The notes beneath the pieces were generated by a model that worked only from the letters and a program-made list of their open reading frames with translations, ran no database searches and had not been told where the DNA came from. The translations under genes were made by a program, and so were the position numbers. 64,000 nt of DNA from Aliidiomarina sanyensis (GTDB taxonomy: Bacteria > Pseudomonadota > Gammaproteobacteria > Enterobacterales > Alteromonadaceae): contig NZ_PIPM01000006.1 of the NCBI RefSeq assembly GCF_003987175.1, forward strand, positions 62,001-126,000. The letters are read 5' to 3'. This document shows, piece after piece, positions 38,497 through 46,993 of this stretch (positions within the stretch are counted from its first letter, which is position 1; each line of letters opens with the position of its first letter).

Positions 38497-38563
38497 GAAT
38501 CCCTCTCTCTCCGCCAATATTAGAAAACCCGCTTGAGTCTCAGACTTCGGCGGGTTTTTCATT
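38497..38563. repeat. 67-bp direct repeat, right copy (att)
   Basis: Exact copy of 36170-36236: the last 20 nt of tRNA-Ser plus its terminator. Not a tRNA gene by itself. Confidence 0.97.
38524..38559 (+). terminator. Duplicated tRNA-Ser terminator at island end
   Basis: Same AAAACCCGC/GCGGGTTTT hairpin with T run as behind tRNA-Ser; here it would terminate the island operon. Confidence 0.85.
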
Positions 38564-38775
38564 TCTGAGCTATGGTTGCACTTGTAAAAAATAGGTTAAA
38601 AAGACCGAGTATCGCTATTGCTTGTATGGTTTCTCGCTGCTAAAGTCACGCGTAATCTGTCAGGAATGACGGATTCGAAGCATCAAGGACGAGACGCGCT
38701 CCCCGCAATAAAAGGTTGGAGAAGATTCCCCTCCTTGATTCCTTCAATACAATAATCATAACAGGAATCAAAAAA

Positions 38776-38979
38776 ATGAAATTAGCAAAAGCAATTGCTG
38801 TTGTATCTGTCTTATGGCTTACAGGGTGCGCATCGATTGTCGGCAGCCCGGATCAACTGATTTCGATCGCAAGCACGCCGGACAACGCTACAATCTCAAT
38901 TACTGATGAAACCTATACCGGCGGTCGCATCCATCTGATTTCCCAACGCATCGCGTTGGTTACATCGAGAAGGCCGTAG
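38776..38979 (+). pseudogene. Truncated lipoprotein ending in a palindromic repeat
   Basis: 67 residues from ATG 38776. Signal peptide with lipobox LTGC, then SIVGSPDQLISIASTPDNATISITDET, which looks like the start of a PEGA-type envelope lipoprotein. The frame then runs straight into a copy of the CCAACGC palindrome (38945-38961, encoding SQRIALV) and stops soon after, so the expected C-terminal part is missing. Most likely a decayed gene whose 3' part was lost when the repeat arrived; a real 67-residue lipoprotein is the alternative. Confidence 0.6.
38945..38965. repeat. Palindromic repeat inside the lipoprotein frame
   Basis: CCAACGCATCGCGTTGGTTAC, read in frame as part of the last residues of the truncated lipoprotein. 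Confidence 0.85.
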
Positions 38980-38985
38980 CCCAAA

Positions 38986-40314
38986 CTACGGACGGCGCTG
39001 CAGATAGAAATAGCGGATCATGAGGGCCGTTGTTGCCAAAGCACCGTAGGTGAAGAGGGCATAGAACAATCCAACGGGTAAGCCAGAAATCACATCCTTA
39101 AATAGATCTTTGGCATATTCGCCACTGGTAAATGGAACCCCAATCAAATTGAGTGCGGGGATCAGAAGTAAGACAAGAACCACCCATCGTGCGCGACCGT
39201 GTAGCGCTTTGAGCCAGCCAACCCCAAAGAACAAAAGTCCTTTGTTTAGGCCATGATGAACAGCAAAAGCGATAACCGCAGCGAGAATCGCCGGCCAAGC
39301 GTGGGGGTAGAGCCACCCGGTCCCAACCATCATGGTAATCATGCCCATTTGACTGACGCTTGAGTAGGCAAGCACGGTCTTGGCTTTTTTACTAAATACA
39401 CCCAGTACAGCAGCACCGTAAGCCCCAATCAGACCAAGCAATACCGCTATTGTAGGTACGAGTTCCATATTAGCGGCCGACTCGAGATCGCCACCAAGTG
39501 GTAAGGTCAAAAGCCAGCCGACCAGCCCCGCCTTAATCATAGCTCCACTGAGCACTGCGCTCGCCGGTGTTGGTGCAACGGGGTGAGCTAAAGGGAGCCA
39601 CCAATGCAACCCGGCTAAACCAGCTTTGACACCAAACCCCAAGAATAAAAGGAGTGCGATGTACATGCCATAATCACTGTTGGCAATGGCTAAGGGTAAT
39701 TCGTGAATGAGCGGAGCAACTGGTGTTAAGGCGCCACCAGCAGCCTGCGCAGCGCCCCATATCAAGCCACTGAAGAGTAATCCTTCGCCCAATACAGCCA
39801 TGATAATGTAGATCTTTCCGGCAAAGAGGGCGCGCTTGGTTTGGTCATGTATCACTAACCCATACGCTGCGAACGTCATCAATGCGAACAAGGTGTAGAA
39901 CGAGGCAATATCCGCCGCGACGAGCAGCCCCAAGTTCCCGGTCAAGGTCAGTAACCAGCAGCGCAAGTAGCGCCCAATATGGGGTTCATCAGCCCCTGTA
40001 CCGCTACGTAATGAATACCAGACATACAAACCGGCAGCGAACCATAAAACAGTGCTCATCAGTAGGATGGGAGTGAGCACCGTATCAAACCGCCAATGCA
40101 GGCCCAACATTAGCCAGGGAACTTCGGTGAACGTTTCAGGTTGGCCATAGCAGTACCAGAACAGAACACCAAGCAGCATCGGAAGTGGCGCGATGATGAG
40201 CATCCAACCTCGGCGTCGTGCTGTGTCTGCTCGCACACACAAAGCGAGTAGGAGCGGAAATAATACCAGCAGTGGAATCGGAGTCGTATGCACCAAATAC
40301 ATCAAAAGGCTCAT
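38986..40314 (-). CDS. Mrp/Mbh-like antiporter subunit, third NuoL/M/N-type protein
   Basis: 442-residue polytopic membrane protein of the proton-pumping antiporter-like family (NuoL/M/N, MrpA/D). The channel lysines are seen in KAGLAGLHWWLPLAHPVAP and MIKAGLVGWLL. It is the last of three such subunits in the operon and overlaps the previous one by ATGA. It ends convergently with the lipoprotein remnant; a short inverted repeat CCGTAG/CTACGG lies between the stops. Confidence 0.85.
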   Translation of the reverse strand: MSLLMYLVHTTPIPLLVLFPLLLALCVRADTARRRGWMLIIAPLPMLLGVLFWYCYGQPETFTEVPWLMLGLHWRFDTVLTPILLMSTVLWFAAGLYVWYSLRSGTGADEPHIGRYLRCWLLTLTGNLGLLVAADIASFYTLFALMTFAAYGLVIHDQTKRALFAGKIYIIMAVLGEGLLFSGLIWGAAQAAGGALTPVAPLIHELPLAIANSDYGMYIALLLFLGFGVKAGLAGLHWWLPLAHPVAPTPASAVLSGAMIKAGLVGWLLTLPLGGDLESAANMELVPTIAVLLGLIGAYGAAVLGVFSKKAKTVLAYSSVSQMGMITMMVGTGWLYPHAWPAILAAVIAFAVHHGLNKGLLFFGVGWLKALHGRARWVVLVLLLIPALNLIGVPFTSGEYAKDLFKDVISGLPVGLFYALFTYGALATTALMIRYFYLQRRP

Positions 40315-41819
40315 GGCAAATACTCCCGATACGTAATCAGACTTGCCCAGCTGAGTGGACTAAACATATGGGCGGCAAAGAGTCCGGCGGCGACGGAAAA
40401 TACGGCAGTGGCGACCGTCGGCCAGAGCAACAAGCCAATCGTCTCAAAGCGGCCTGCTAGGATATGCTCATCGGGCCAAGGGCCTTGTACGGGTTTAAAC
40501 CAGAGTCGATATAAAATCGGTAGGAAGTAAGCGGCGTTGAGCATGCTTGAGGCAATCAACACGCCAATCACCCAGCCCATGCCTGCATCCAATGCGCCGA
40601 TTCCGAGATACCATTTACTAATAAAGCCTGCGAGGGGAGGCACACCGATCATGCCGAAGGCCCCAAGAGTAAAGGCAATACTGGTCAATGGCATGCGTCG
40701 GCCTGCGCCATCGAGTTCACTGATTTTGTGAATTCCGAGTGTCTCGGCGTAATTCCCCGCACAGAAGAACAAGGTGACCTTCATGATGCCCTGATGTAAC
40801 AGATGCACAATACCACCAATCGTCCCGATCGGGCCGAATAGGCAAGCGCCAAGCGCGATGTAAGAGACTTGGCTCACCGTTGAGTAGGCGAGACGCTTTT
40901 TGACTTCATGCTGGCGCAAGGCCATCAATGAGCCCCAGATAATCGTAATGGAAGCCCAAATTGCGAGCGGTAAGAGCACCCCAAGTTGCCATGCAAACTC
41001 AATTTCATAAATGTCATAAATCACGCGGACAATGCCAAAAGCGCCGGCTTTGACTACCGCGACCGCATGCAGCAGTGCGCTCACGGGGGCAGGTGCCACC
41101 ATGGCAATCGGCAACCAACCGTGCAAGGGCACCAGAGCCGCCTTCACACCGAGCCCAATAATCAGCACAAAGAAGAGTACAAATAGCAGTACGTGCTGTT
41201 CTGCGGGTAGTTCTGCCATGCTGCCAGTTTGGGCAAAGTCAGTAATGGTGCCTGTTTGGTCGACAAGTCCATACATGAGCGCCACGCCAATGAGCAGAAT
41301 GGCACCGCCGCCCAGTGTGTAACGCAGGTAGGTTCGGCCCGCTGTAAGTGACTTCTCTGTGCCCCGATGCACGACGAGGGGATAGGTCGAGAGCGTCAGC
41401 AATTCGAAGAAAATAAGGAAGGTAAAGAGGTTTCCAGCGAGGGAAATGCCCATTGTGCTCGCGACACAAAGACTGAAGAACCCAAAGAACCGACTCCGGT
41501 TCGGCGCATCTTCAAGATACCCAATAGCGTACAAGGTGGTGCATAACCAAAGCACACTCGAGAGAGCGGCAAAAAGCATCGATAGGGCATCTGCCCGCAA
41601 AATAAAATCGATCCCGGGAAGCAGCTCGTAGCGGAACTCATAATCGAGTTGGTTTGCAATACCAACGGCCATCACGCCCACAAGCACAATTTTTAGGACG
41701 GCGGCAGACAAGTTAAAGGTGGTCCGGACTTTATGGAAACGCTCCGGTAATGTGAAAATCACCAAGGCCGCAATCAATGACGTAGCGAGTACATAAATAG
41801 GCATCAATGCGTTCGTCAT
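40311..41819 (-). CDS. Mrp/Mbh-like antiporter subunit, second NuoL/M/N-type protein
   Basis: 502 residues from ATG 41819 (the longer start at 41861 lies inside mrpD). NuoL/NuoM-type core with the loop-helix segment LGVKAALVPLHGWLPIAM and AVVKAGAFGIVRV, carrying the proton-path lysines. ATGA overlap with mrpD upstream. It may replace the N-terminal NuoL-like domain of classical MrpA. Confidence 0.87.
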   Translation of the reverse strand: MTNALMPIYVLATSLIAALVIFTLPERFHKVRTTFNLSAAVLKIVLVGVMAVGIANQLDYEFRYELLPGIDFILRADALSMLFAALSSVLWLCTTLYAIGYLEDAPNRSRFFGFFSLCVASTMGISLAGNLFTFLIFFELLTLSTYPLVVHRGTEKSLTAGRTYLRYTLGGGAILLIGVALMYGLVDQTGTITDFAQTGSMAELPAEQHVLLFVLFFVLIIGLGVKAALVPLHGWLPIAMVAPAPVSALLHAVAVVKAGAFGIVRVIYDIYEIEFAWQLGVLLPLAIWASITIIWGSLMALRQHEVKKRLAYSTVSQVSYIALGACLFGPIGTIGGIVHLLHQGIMKVTLFFCAGNYAETLGIHKISELDGAGRRMPLTSIAFTLGAFGMIGVPPLAGFISKWYLGIGALDAGMGWVIGVLIASSMLNAAYFLPILYRLWFKPVQGPWPDEHILAGRFETIGLLLWPTVATAVFSVAAGLFAAHMFSPLSWASLITYREYLP

Positions 41820-43255
41820 GGCGTCCCCCCTCCGGTTAAGTCCATGAGGCGCAATGGCCATTCACTCGCAAAGCCGAGACCAATCGCAATAAACGCTAAA
41901 AGAAGCGCCGACAACTGCAACATGGGATGGGTCGCTTGGATCTCATGGCGAACCGTCTCAGTAAAAGACACCCGGAAAATACGGAACACGTAGGCGGCAG
42001 TCAAAAGGCCGCCCCCCGCAATCACAACGAACCAATGCCATTGACCACTTTGAATCGCGGACTGCAAAAGCAACCATTTGGCATTGAATCCGCCACTTGG
42101 AGGCAAGCCCATGAGACTGACAGCCGAGAGACCGAAAGCAAACAGCGCCATCGGCATGTGCTGTGAAACACCGCCGAGATCGGCAATCCGGCCATGGCCA
42201 ATCGCTAGCACGAGAGTTCCCACAGAAAGGAACATGGCAGCTTTGGCGAACGCATGGGCAAGGAGGTGTAAAATCGTGCCCTGCCATGCCATGGTTGCGG
42301 CGGCCTCGGACACACCGATGGCCAATGGAAACAGCATCATCAAGTAACCAAGTTGGGCCACGGTTGAATAGGCCACGAGCATTTTGACTTGAGGTGTCTT
42401 AAACGCATTCCAGCTGCCCCAAAGGATCGCTCCGGCACCCAGCGCGCCCATTAACTGGGCGGCACTAACGGTGACAGCCAGTGCGCCGACGTCGAGCCAT
42501 ATCAATGCCAAAATGTAGAAAGATGCTTTGACCACCAGAGCGGAAAGGAGGGCGCTGACTGGCGCGAGTGCACCCCCGTGCGCTGGGGGCAACCAGAAGT
42601 GCAATGGGAAGATAGCAGTTTTCAGCAAGAGTCCGACACTCATCAACGCGACGGCTACCTGCGTGGTGATATTTCCAGCGACCATTTCACTGAGTTGTGG
42701 AATCGCCAAGGTTCCGTAGGCGCCATAGATCAGTGCGACACCTGCCAGGTAAGCGAGGGAGCCAAAAAGGGCGGCATATAGATAATCAAGTGCGGCTTTG
42801 AGTGCAGGGCGTTCAGAGGTAAGGGCGACCATTCCGACGGCACTTAAGCCAAGCAATTCAAGCCCAACATACAGGTTGAACAGGTCCGCCGCGAGCCAAA
42901 TGCCATTCAACGAGGCTAGTAAAAACCAGAAAAGCGGCCAAAAATAGAATTGCTCACGGTTGTAGCGCTCCAAGAAAAACAGCGCGTAGATTGCACAGAG
43001 GGCTGCAATTAATGCGGTCAATGCCAAGAGCGTCACGGTAAATCCGTCGGCGAGAAGGCTGATACCGAGAGGGGCCTGCCAGTCCCCTAAGGCATAGTCT
43101 TGAGGACCTTCGGTGTAAATAGTCAGGCACAAAATAAGCGCCGCTCCGAGCTGTAGAATCAGCCCAGGAATGACAATGGTGCGTGTCCATTTGCGCGGCA
43201 AAAGCAGGCTTAAAATAGCAAAAGCCAGTGGAATAATAAGAAGAATAGGGATCAT
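41816..43255 (-). CDS. mrpD: Mrp antiporter subunit D
   Basis: 479 residues, about 14 transmembrane helices. N terminus GDWQAPLGISLLADG and the channel segment LLKTAIFPLHFWLPPAHGGALAP match MrpD. Overlaps mrpC by 4 nt. Confidence 0.9.
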   Translation of the reverse strand: MIPILLIIPLAFAILSLLLPRKWTRTIVIPGLILQLGAALILCLTIYTEGPQDYALGDWQAPLGISLLADGFTVTLLALTALIAALCAIYALFFLERYNREQFYFWPLFWFLLASLNGIWLAADLFNLYVGLELLGLSAVGMVALTSERPALKAALDYLYAALFGSLAYLAGVALIYGAYGTLAIPQLSEMVAGNITTQVAVALMSVGLLLKTAIFPLHFWLPPAHGGALAPVSALLSALVVKASFYILALIWLDVGALAVTVSAAQLMGALGAGAILWGSWNAFKTPQVKMLVAYSTVAQLGYLMMLFPLAIGVSEAAATMAWQGTILHLLAHAFAKAAMFLSVGTLVLAIGHGRIADLGGVSQHMPMALFAFGLSAVSLMGLPPSGGFNAKWLLLQSAIQSGQWHWFVVIAGGGLLTAAYVFRIFRVSFTETVRHEIQATHPMLQLSALLLAFIAIGLGFASEWPLRLMDLTGGGTP

Positions 43256-43536
43256 GGCGCGGGGTCACCTCCGCTTCGAACATACCGGCGGAGAATCACC
43301 AAGGCGAGTGCGGTTGCACTGACGGCCACCACAATTCCCGTGAGTACCAATGCTTGCGGAACTGCATCTACCCCATGTTGGTGCTGTGGCAAACCAACCA
43401 TGATTAAGAACACCCCAGAGCCCATCATGTTGAAGGCAAGGAGCTTTTTCATCAGATGTCGTGCACTGATAAATGCGAAAACTGAGAGCGCAATAATGAC
43501 GGCGCCGACCAGTGCATACCATAAATCAACGCCCAT
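43252..43536 (-). CDS. mrpC: Mrp antiporter subunit C (NuoK-like)
   Basis: 94 residues from ATG 43536, three transmembrane helices, NuoK-like with KKLLAFNMMGSGVFL and DAVPQALVLTGIVVAVS. The longer start at 43581 is inside mrpB. Confidence 0.92.
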   Translation of the reverse strand: MGVDLWYALVGAVIIALSVFAFISARHLMKKLLAFNMMGSGVFLIMVGLPQHQHGVDAVPQALVLTGIVVAVSATALALVILRRYVRSGGDPAP

Positions 43537-44209
43537 AATCGCCACCTCCCTGCGGGCTTGCGTCACCCGGCGCATGCACAAATAAGCTGAGAAGCGTGAG
43601 GCCGATCGAGAATGTCAGTACGGCTTCAATCAAGAAAATAAGCGAACCTGCCCACTCATCGGGATAGTTCAAGAAAGGACGCCCACCAAACATCGCGCTG
43701 ACTGCGACGGTTAAAAATAAAATAAATCCAAGGGCCAAACCGAGGCGAAGGAGGCGGTCCACGCGACTGGCAATGTCGTATCCGGCGAGCCGAGCAAGCA
43801 CACCAGCGGCAGCCACGAGAGCACCGGCTTGAAATGCGCCGCCTGGGGCATAACTACCGGCCCATAGGACATACACACCGGTGAGAACTAACAGTGGCAG
43901 TAAGCGGCGGGTCAGGGCTTGGAGCATGGGATCGGCAGAACGTTCATGGGGTGTAACGCGCGGACCTCGCTCACGCAATGCCAAACCTGCAACCACGGCG
44001 ACTAAGACCACTGCGACTTCAAGCAAGGTATCGTAGCTCCGAAAATTCAAAAGCACGGCAGTGATCGGGTGCGCAATCCCGCTGGCGTCAATGTTTAATT
44101 CAACTTGTTGCGGAAGGTTCACTTGGGTTGCCGGAGCAAACCACAAAGCGAGCGTCAGTCCAAGGAGAGTTATGATGGCTGCTAGCGCTGCGCCAAGTAC
44201 TCGAATCAT
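43526..44209 (-). CDS. mrpB: MbhE-MrpB fusion subunit
   Basis: 227 residues. The first ~85 contain the MbhE-type segment NFRSYDTLLEVAVVLVAVVA that in classical Mrp lies at the C terminus of MrpA. The rest is MrpB (MnhB) with GSYAPGGAFQAGALVAAAGV. Overlaps the MbhD-like gene by 4 nt. Confidence 0.9.
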   Translation of the reverse strand: MIRVLGAALAAIITLLGLTLALWFAPATQVNLPQQVELNIDASGIAHPITAVLLNFRSYDTLLEVAVVLVAVVAGLALRERGPRVTPHERSADPMLQALTRRLLPLLVLTGVYVLWAGSYAPGGAFQAGALVAAAGVLARLAGYDIASRVDRLLRLGLALGFILFLTVAVSAMFGGRPFLNYPDEWAGSLIFLIEAVLTFSIGLTLLSLFVHAPGDASPQGGGDYGR

Positions 44210-44490
44210 GAGGATGCCTCCTCATGTTTTTTTGTGTCGTCAGCAGCGCGTTGGTGGCGGATTTTCCGCAGAGTCCCGAGCGTATCGAGTAACAACACCC
44301 CAGTCAGTCCAGCACCAATAGCAGCTTCTGCCAGAGCGAGATCAGGGGCTTGTAGCCGCGTCCAAGTCAGGGCGAGGAGCAAGCCAAACACAATAAAAAG
44401 CACGACCGAGCGAAATAGGTTATTGGATAAATATACGGAAGCGCAGGCGAGCACGAGCCCCACCCCGAGAATGACGTCAAAAATCATCAT
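44206..44490 (-). CDS. MbhD-like subunit (DUF4040)
   Basis: 94 residues with the MbhD segment SVVLFIVFGLLLALTWTRLQ and APDLALAEAAIGAGLTGVLL. In classical Mrp this is an internal domain of MrpA; here it is a separate gene, as in membrane-bound hydrogenase (Mbh) operons. Confidence 0.9.
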   Translation of the reverse strand: MMIFDVILGVGLVLACASVYLSNNLFRSVVLFIVFGLLLALTWTRLQAPDLALAEAAIGAGLTGVLLLDTLGTLRKIRHQRAADDTKKHEEASS

Positions 44491-44777
44491 TTTGAGGCCT
44501 CCTCATGATCATGCTGTACCTGCGAACGCGCAACTAAGTAGGCGGCCACTGAGCTGGCGCCTAACACAAGCAGCCAGCAAAGAATAAGTTTCATGCCTTG
44601 GGCCACGGACTCGACTGAGGGGAGTAGGCCAACCACAATGAGCCCCAAACCTAGATTGTCCGCTTTGGTGAGCGCATGGATACGGGTGAAAACGTCAGGG
44701 AAGCGCAATAGGCCAATGGTTCCAATAGCAAAAAAGAGTGTCCCAAGGCCAATGAAAATATACTGGAGGATCATCAT
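44487..44777 (-). CDS. mrpG: Mrp antiporter subunit G
   Basis: 96 residues, three helices, with GTIGLLRFPDVFTRIHALTKADNLG, the conserved MrpG core. Overlaps both neighbours by 4 nt. Confidence 0.93.
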   Translation of the reverse strand: MMILQYIFIGLGTLFFAIGTIGLLRFPDVFTRIHALTKADNLGLGLIVVGLLPSVESVAQGMKLILCWLLVLGASSVAAYLVARSQVQHDHEEASK

Positions 44778-45046
44778 GAATCGACCTCCGGCTTGGCTCG
44801 GCCCACACGGCGCACAAAAGCGATTGTCGCTACAGCAGCGAGGAGCGCAAGTACGAAGGCAATATCAATGAGGGCACGTTGACCGGTCGCGATTGCGAGA
44901 ATCAGCAGGATCGCCACACCGGTCGTGCCAAATAGTTGCGCACTGAGCATGCGATCGGCTTCCTGCGGTCCAAGCCAAACCCGGACTAGTCCGATAATCA
45001 GTGAGGCGAGCAAAAGTGCCGCAGTGATGTAGAGAAAGGTACTCAT
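44774..45046 (-). CDS. mrpF: Mrp antiporter subunit F
   Basis: 90 residues, three helices, with RVWLGPQEADRMLSAQLFGTTG, characteristic of MrpF. Overlaps mrpE by 4 nt. Confidence 0.93.
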   Translation of the reverse strand: MSTFLYITAALLLASLIIGLVRVWLGPQEADRMLSAQLFGTTGVAILLILAIATGQRALIDIAFVLALLAAVATIAFVRRVGRAKPEVDS

Positions 45047-45549
45047 GGATGGGCCTCCACAAATAATTTCTGCAACACACGCACGGTGCGCTCACAGTCG
45101 CTGACGATGTCCGCGTCGGTATCGAGGACATGCAAACGAACGCCGTCATCAGTGAGCTCAGTGGCGAGCGTTCCAGGCATCAAACTCACCACGGTGGCAA
45201 AGAAAATTCGGGGCTTACCCTGTGGGAGAGCCAAAGGAAAGTCAACAATACCTGGGTTCAGTTGCAGGCGAGGGTGCAAGGTCCGGTAGCCAACGTCGAG
45301 CCCAGCGACCAGCGAACGAAAGATAAAATGACCGACGAAACGCGGAATCGCCGAATAGCGAATCGCATTTTTGGGCTGTGCAGGGGAAATCTTGACGCTC
45401 AACCAAGCGCACAGAAGCACCACAGGCACACCGACCACCCAAGGGCCGAGTAAATCTTGATTGGCTGCGGCAGTGTCATAAGTCAGTAGCCACCAGAGGA
45501 TGGCCATCAAGCACGCGGCAACAAACAACCTTCGAGCAGCAGAATTCAT
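45043..45549 (-). CDS. mrpE: Mrp antiporter subunit E
   Basis: 168 residues; two N-terminal helices, then a cytosolic beta-rich domain with the family segment NPGIVDFPLALPQGKPRIFFA and LMPGTLATEL. First gene of the operon; RBS GAGGAA ahead of ATG 45549. Confidence 0.93.
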   Translation of the reverse strand: MNSAARRLFVAACLMAILWWLLTYDTAAANQDLLGPWVVGVPVVLLCAWLSVKISPAQPKNAIRYSAIPRFVGHFIFRSLVAGLDVGYRTLHPRLQLNPGIVDFPLALPQGKPRIFFATVVSLMPGTLATELTDDGVRLHVLDTDADIVSDCERTVRVLQKLFVEAHP

Positions 45550-45613
45550 GACAAGCGTTCCTCGCGTAACAGAGCACCCCCGGCTCTGTGTTCAAGTCCT
45601 AGCTCATGGGTTG

Positions 45614-46072
45614 TTAGAGCATTGCTTGTAAATAACGTTCCAAACCAAGGCGATGGATCAAGCCTAATTGTTGTCGTAACCAATAAGCGTGATCTTCCTC
45701 GGTGTCGCGAAGAATCTGAACAAGGGTATCTCGAGTCACAAAATCACGCTCACTTTCACACAGCTGAATGGCGGCTTTAAGGGCGGTGGCATTTTGTCGT
45801 TCGAGCTCTAAATCGGCCGCAATCATTTCCGGCACGGTATCCGCATCTGGCAAATCATGGCGCGTTTCCATGTCTGGCTCGCCACCCAAGTACAGAATGC
45901 GCTCAATCAGCATTTTGGCGTGAGTACGTTCGTCGTCCGCTTCATGGGAAATCCGTTCATAGAGTTTATTGAAACCCCAATCCGCATACTTTTCCGAGTG
46001 GTCGGTGTACTGATCAATGGAGGTAAGCTCCCACGCCAGTAGTCCGTTCAGTGCATCGGTAATCTTCGACAT
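45614..46072 (-). CDS. bfr: Bacterioferritin, ferroxidase-type subunit (BfrA-like)
   Basis: 152-residue ferritin-like four-helix protein. The di-iron ligands are kept: Glu15 (AWELTSIDQY), the Glu/His of DERTHAK, Glu in LELERQ and Glu/His in DTEEDHAYW. The heme-ligand Met of E. coli Bfr (Met52) is Arg here. It therefore should oxidise iron but not bind heme symmetrically by itself. RBS AAGGAG. Starts 12 nt after the partner subunit's stop, so cotranscribed. Confidence 0.93.
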   Translation of the reverse strand: MSKITDALNGLLAWELTSIDQYTDHSEKYADWGFNKLYERISHEADDERTHAKMLIERILYLGGEPDMETRHDLPDADTVPEMIAADLELERQNATALKAAIQLCESERDFVTRDTLVQILRDTEEDHAYWLRQQLGLIHRLGLERYLQAML

Positions 46073-46083
46073 CTCACTGCTCC

Positions 46084-46548
46084 TTATAACTGCTGTTGCA
46101 GGTAATTTTCGACACCAATAGTTTCAATCAGACTGCGCTGGGTATCCAGCCAGTCTTGGTGCTCTTCTTGTTGCTCAAGAATTTTTGCGAGCATTTGTCG
46201 GCTGACAAAATCATGCTCGGTTTCGCACACTGAAATCGCATCACGAATATGCCGGATATCCTCGGTTTGTAGCTTGTCATCGAGCTTGAGCATTTCGGCA
46301 GGCTCTTCCCCAATGTAGAGTTTGCCGAGTTCTTGCAGGTTAGGAAGGCCATCAAGCAGCAGAATGCGTTCAATCACATCGTCTGCGTGTTTCATCTCCT
46401 CAATGGAGGCTTTGTAGATTTTGCTGTTGAGCGTCGCAAAACCCCAGTTCTTAAACATGCGCGCATGCAAAAAGTACTGGTTAATCGCCGTCAGCTTGCG
46501 GGTCAGCACTTTATTGAGTGCGGCAATGACCACTGTATTTCCACGCAT
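46084..46548 (-). CDS. bfr: Bacterioferritin, heme-binding subunit (BfrB-like)
   Basis: 154 residues from ATG 46548 behind a G-rich RBS; the extra 18 residues of a longer start contain repeat sequence. Met52 in SIEEMKHAD is kept, so the heme site is present. The ferroxidase ligands are altered: Glu18 is Lys (TRKLTAINQY), the Glu94 position is Gln, and the Glu127 position is Gln (QQEEHQDW). It thus looks like the non-catalytic, heme-binding half of a two-subunit bacterioferritin. Confidence 0.92.
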   Translation of the reverse strand: MRGNTVVIAALNKVLTRKLTAINQYFLHARMFKNWGFATLNSKIYKASIEEMKHADDVIERILLLDGLPNLQELGKLYIGEEPAEMLKLDDKLQTEDIRHIRDAISVCETEHDFVSRQMLAKILEQQEEHQDWLDTQRSLIETIGVENYLQQQL

Positions 46549-46562
46549 AAAACCCCCAGTTC

Positions 46563-46672
46563 GTAGCCAACGCAAATGCGTTGGGCTCAAGACCGTAATC
46601 AACGCATCGCGCTAGGCATTGACGCCTAAACCGTAGCCAACGCATTTTCCGTGACGGTGCATTGGGTATCCT
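46563..46672. repeat. Palindromic repeats upstream of the bacterioferritin pair
   Basis: Three copies: GTAGCCAACGCAAATGCGTT, a decayed GTAATCAACGCATCGCGCTA and a long-loop copy with CATTTTCCGTGACGG. They sit in the 5' region of the bacterioferritin operon. Confidence 0.85.
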
Positions 46673-46719
46673 TTAATACTAGGCCCGACGGCTCGTGATT
46701 TCAAGAGGTTAGGGGGGTA

Positions 46720-46956
46720 TTACGAGTAGATGACCTCCGCATCCATCGGAATGGAGGCGTCGCGAATAGGGACTTCAATCACGTCGGGGCGCGCTTGGAG
46801 CGCTTCGTGGAGGACGTCGCGCGCATGGCATGTACACTTACCGCATTGAGAACCCACACAAAGATTTCGGCGTAAATCACGCATGGTGCGTGCGCCCTGA
46901 TCAACGGCTTTCTCAATTTCTTTGTCGGTTACACCTTCACATAGGCATACGTACAT
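46720..46956 (-). CDS. bfd: Bacterioferritin-associated ferredoxin
   Basis: 78-residue [2Fe-2S] protein that reduces bacterioferritin so stored iron can be released. Start ATG 46956 with AGGTGG RBS. Cluster ligands: the YVCLCEGV pair and the CGKCTC group. Upstream is a Fur box, so it is likely induced on iron starvation, separately from the bfr genes. The C-terminal ~15 residues after the usual Bfd domain are acidic and not recognised. Confidence 0.93.
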   Translation of the reverse strand: MYVCLCEGVTDKEIEKAVDQGARTMRDLRRNLCVGSQCGKCTCHARDVLHEALQARPDVIEVPIRDASIPMDAEVIYS

Positions 46957-46993
46957 AAAACCACCTCGCTTGACTGCGTTCATTATAAACACA

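Larger units (their letters stand above)
36237..38563. mobile_element. 2.3-kb tRNA-Ser mini-island, no integrase
   Basis: The segment from the end of the tRNA-Ser terminator to the second 67-bp direct repeat is 2327 bp. Duplication of a tRNA 3' end at the far border is the signature of site-specific integration by a tyrosine recombinase, but none is encoded inside. The cargo is a three-gene operon with ATGA overlaps. Base composition looks more AT-rich than the neighbourhood, and the island contains none of the CCAACGC repeats that pack the surrounding gaps. Confidence 0.85.

Noticed and set aside
38497..38516. Second tRNA-Ser gene
   Set aside because: Only the last 20 nt of the tRNA are present; it is an attachment-site duplicate.
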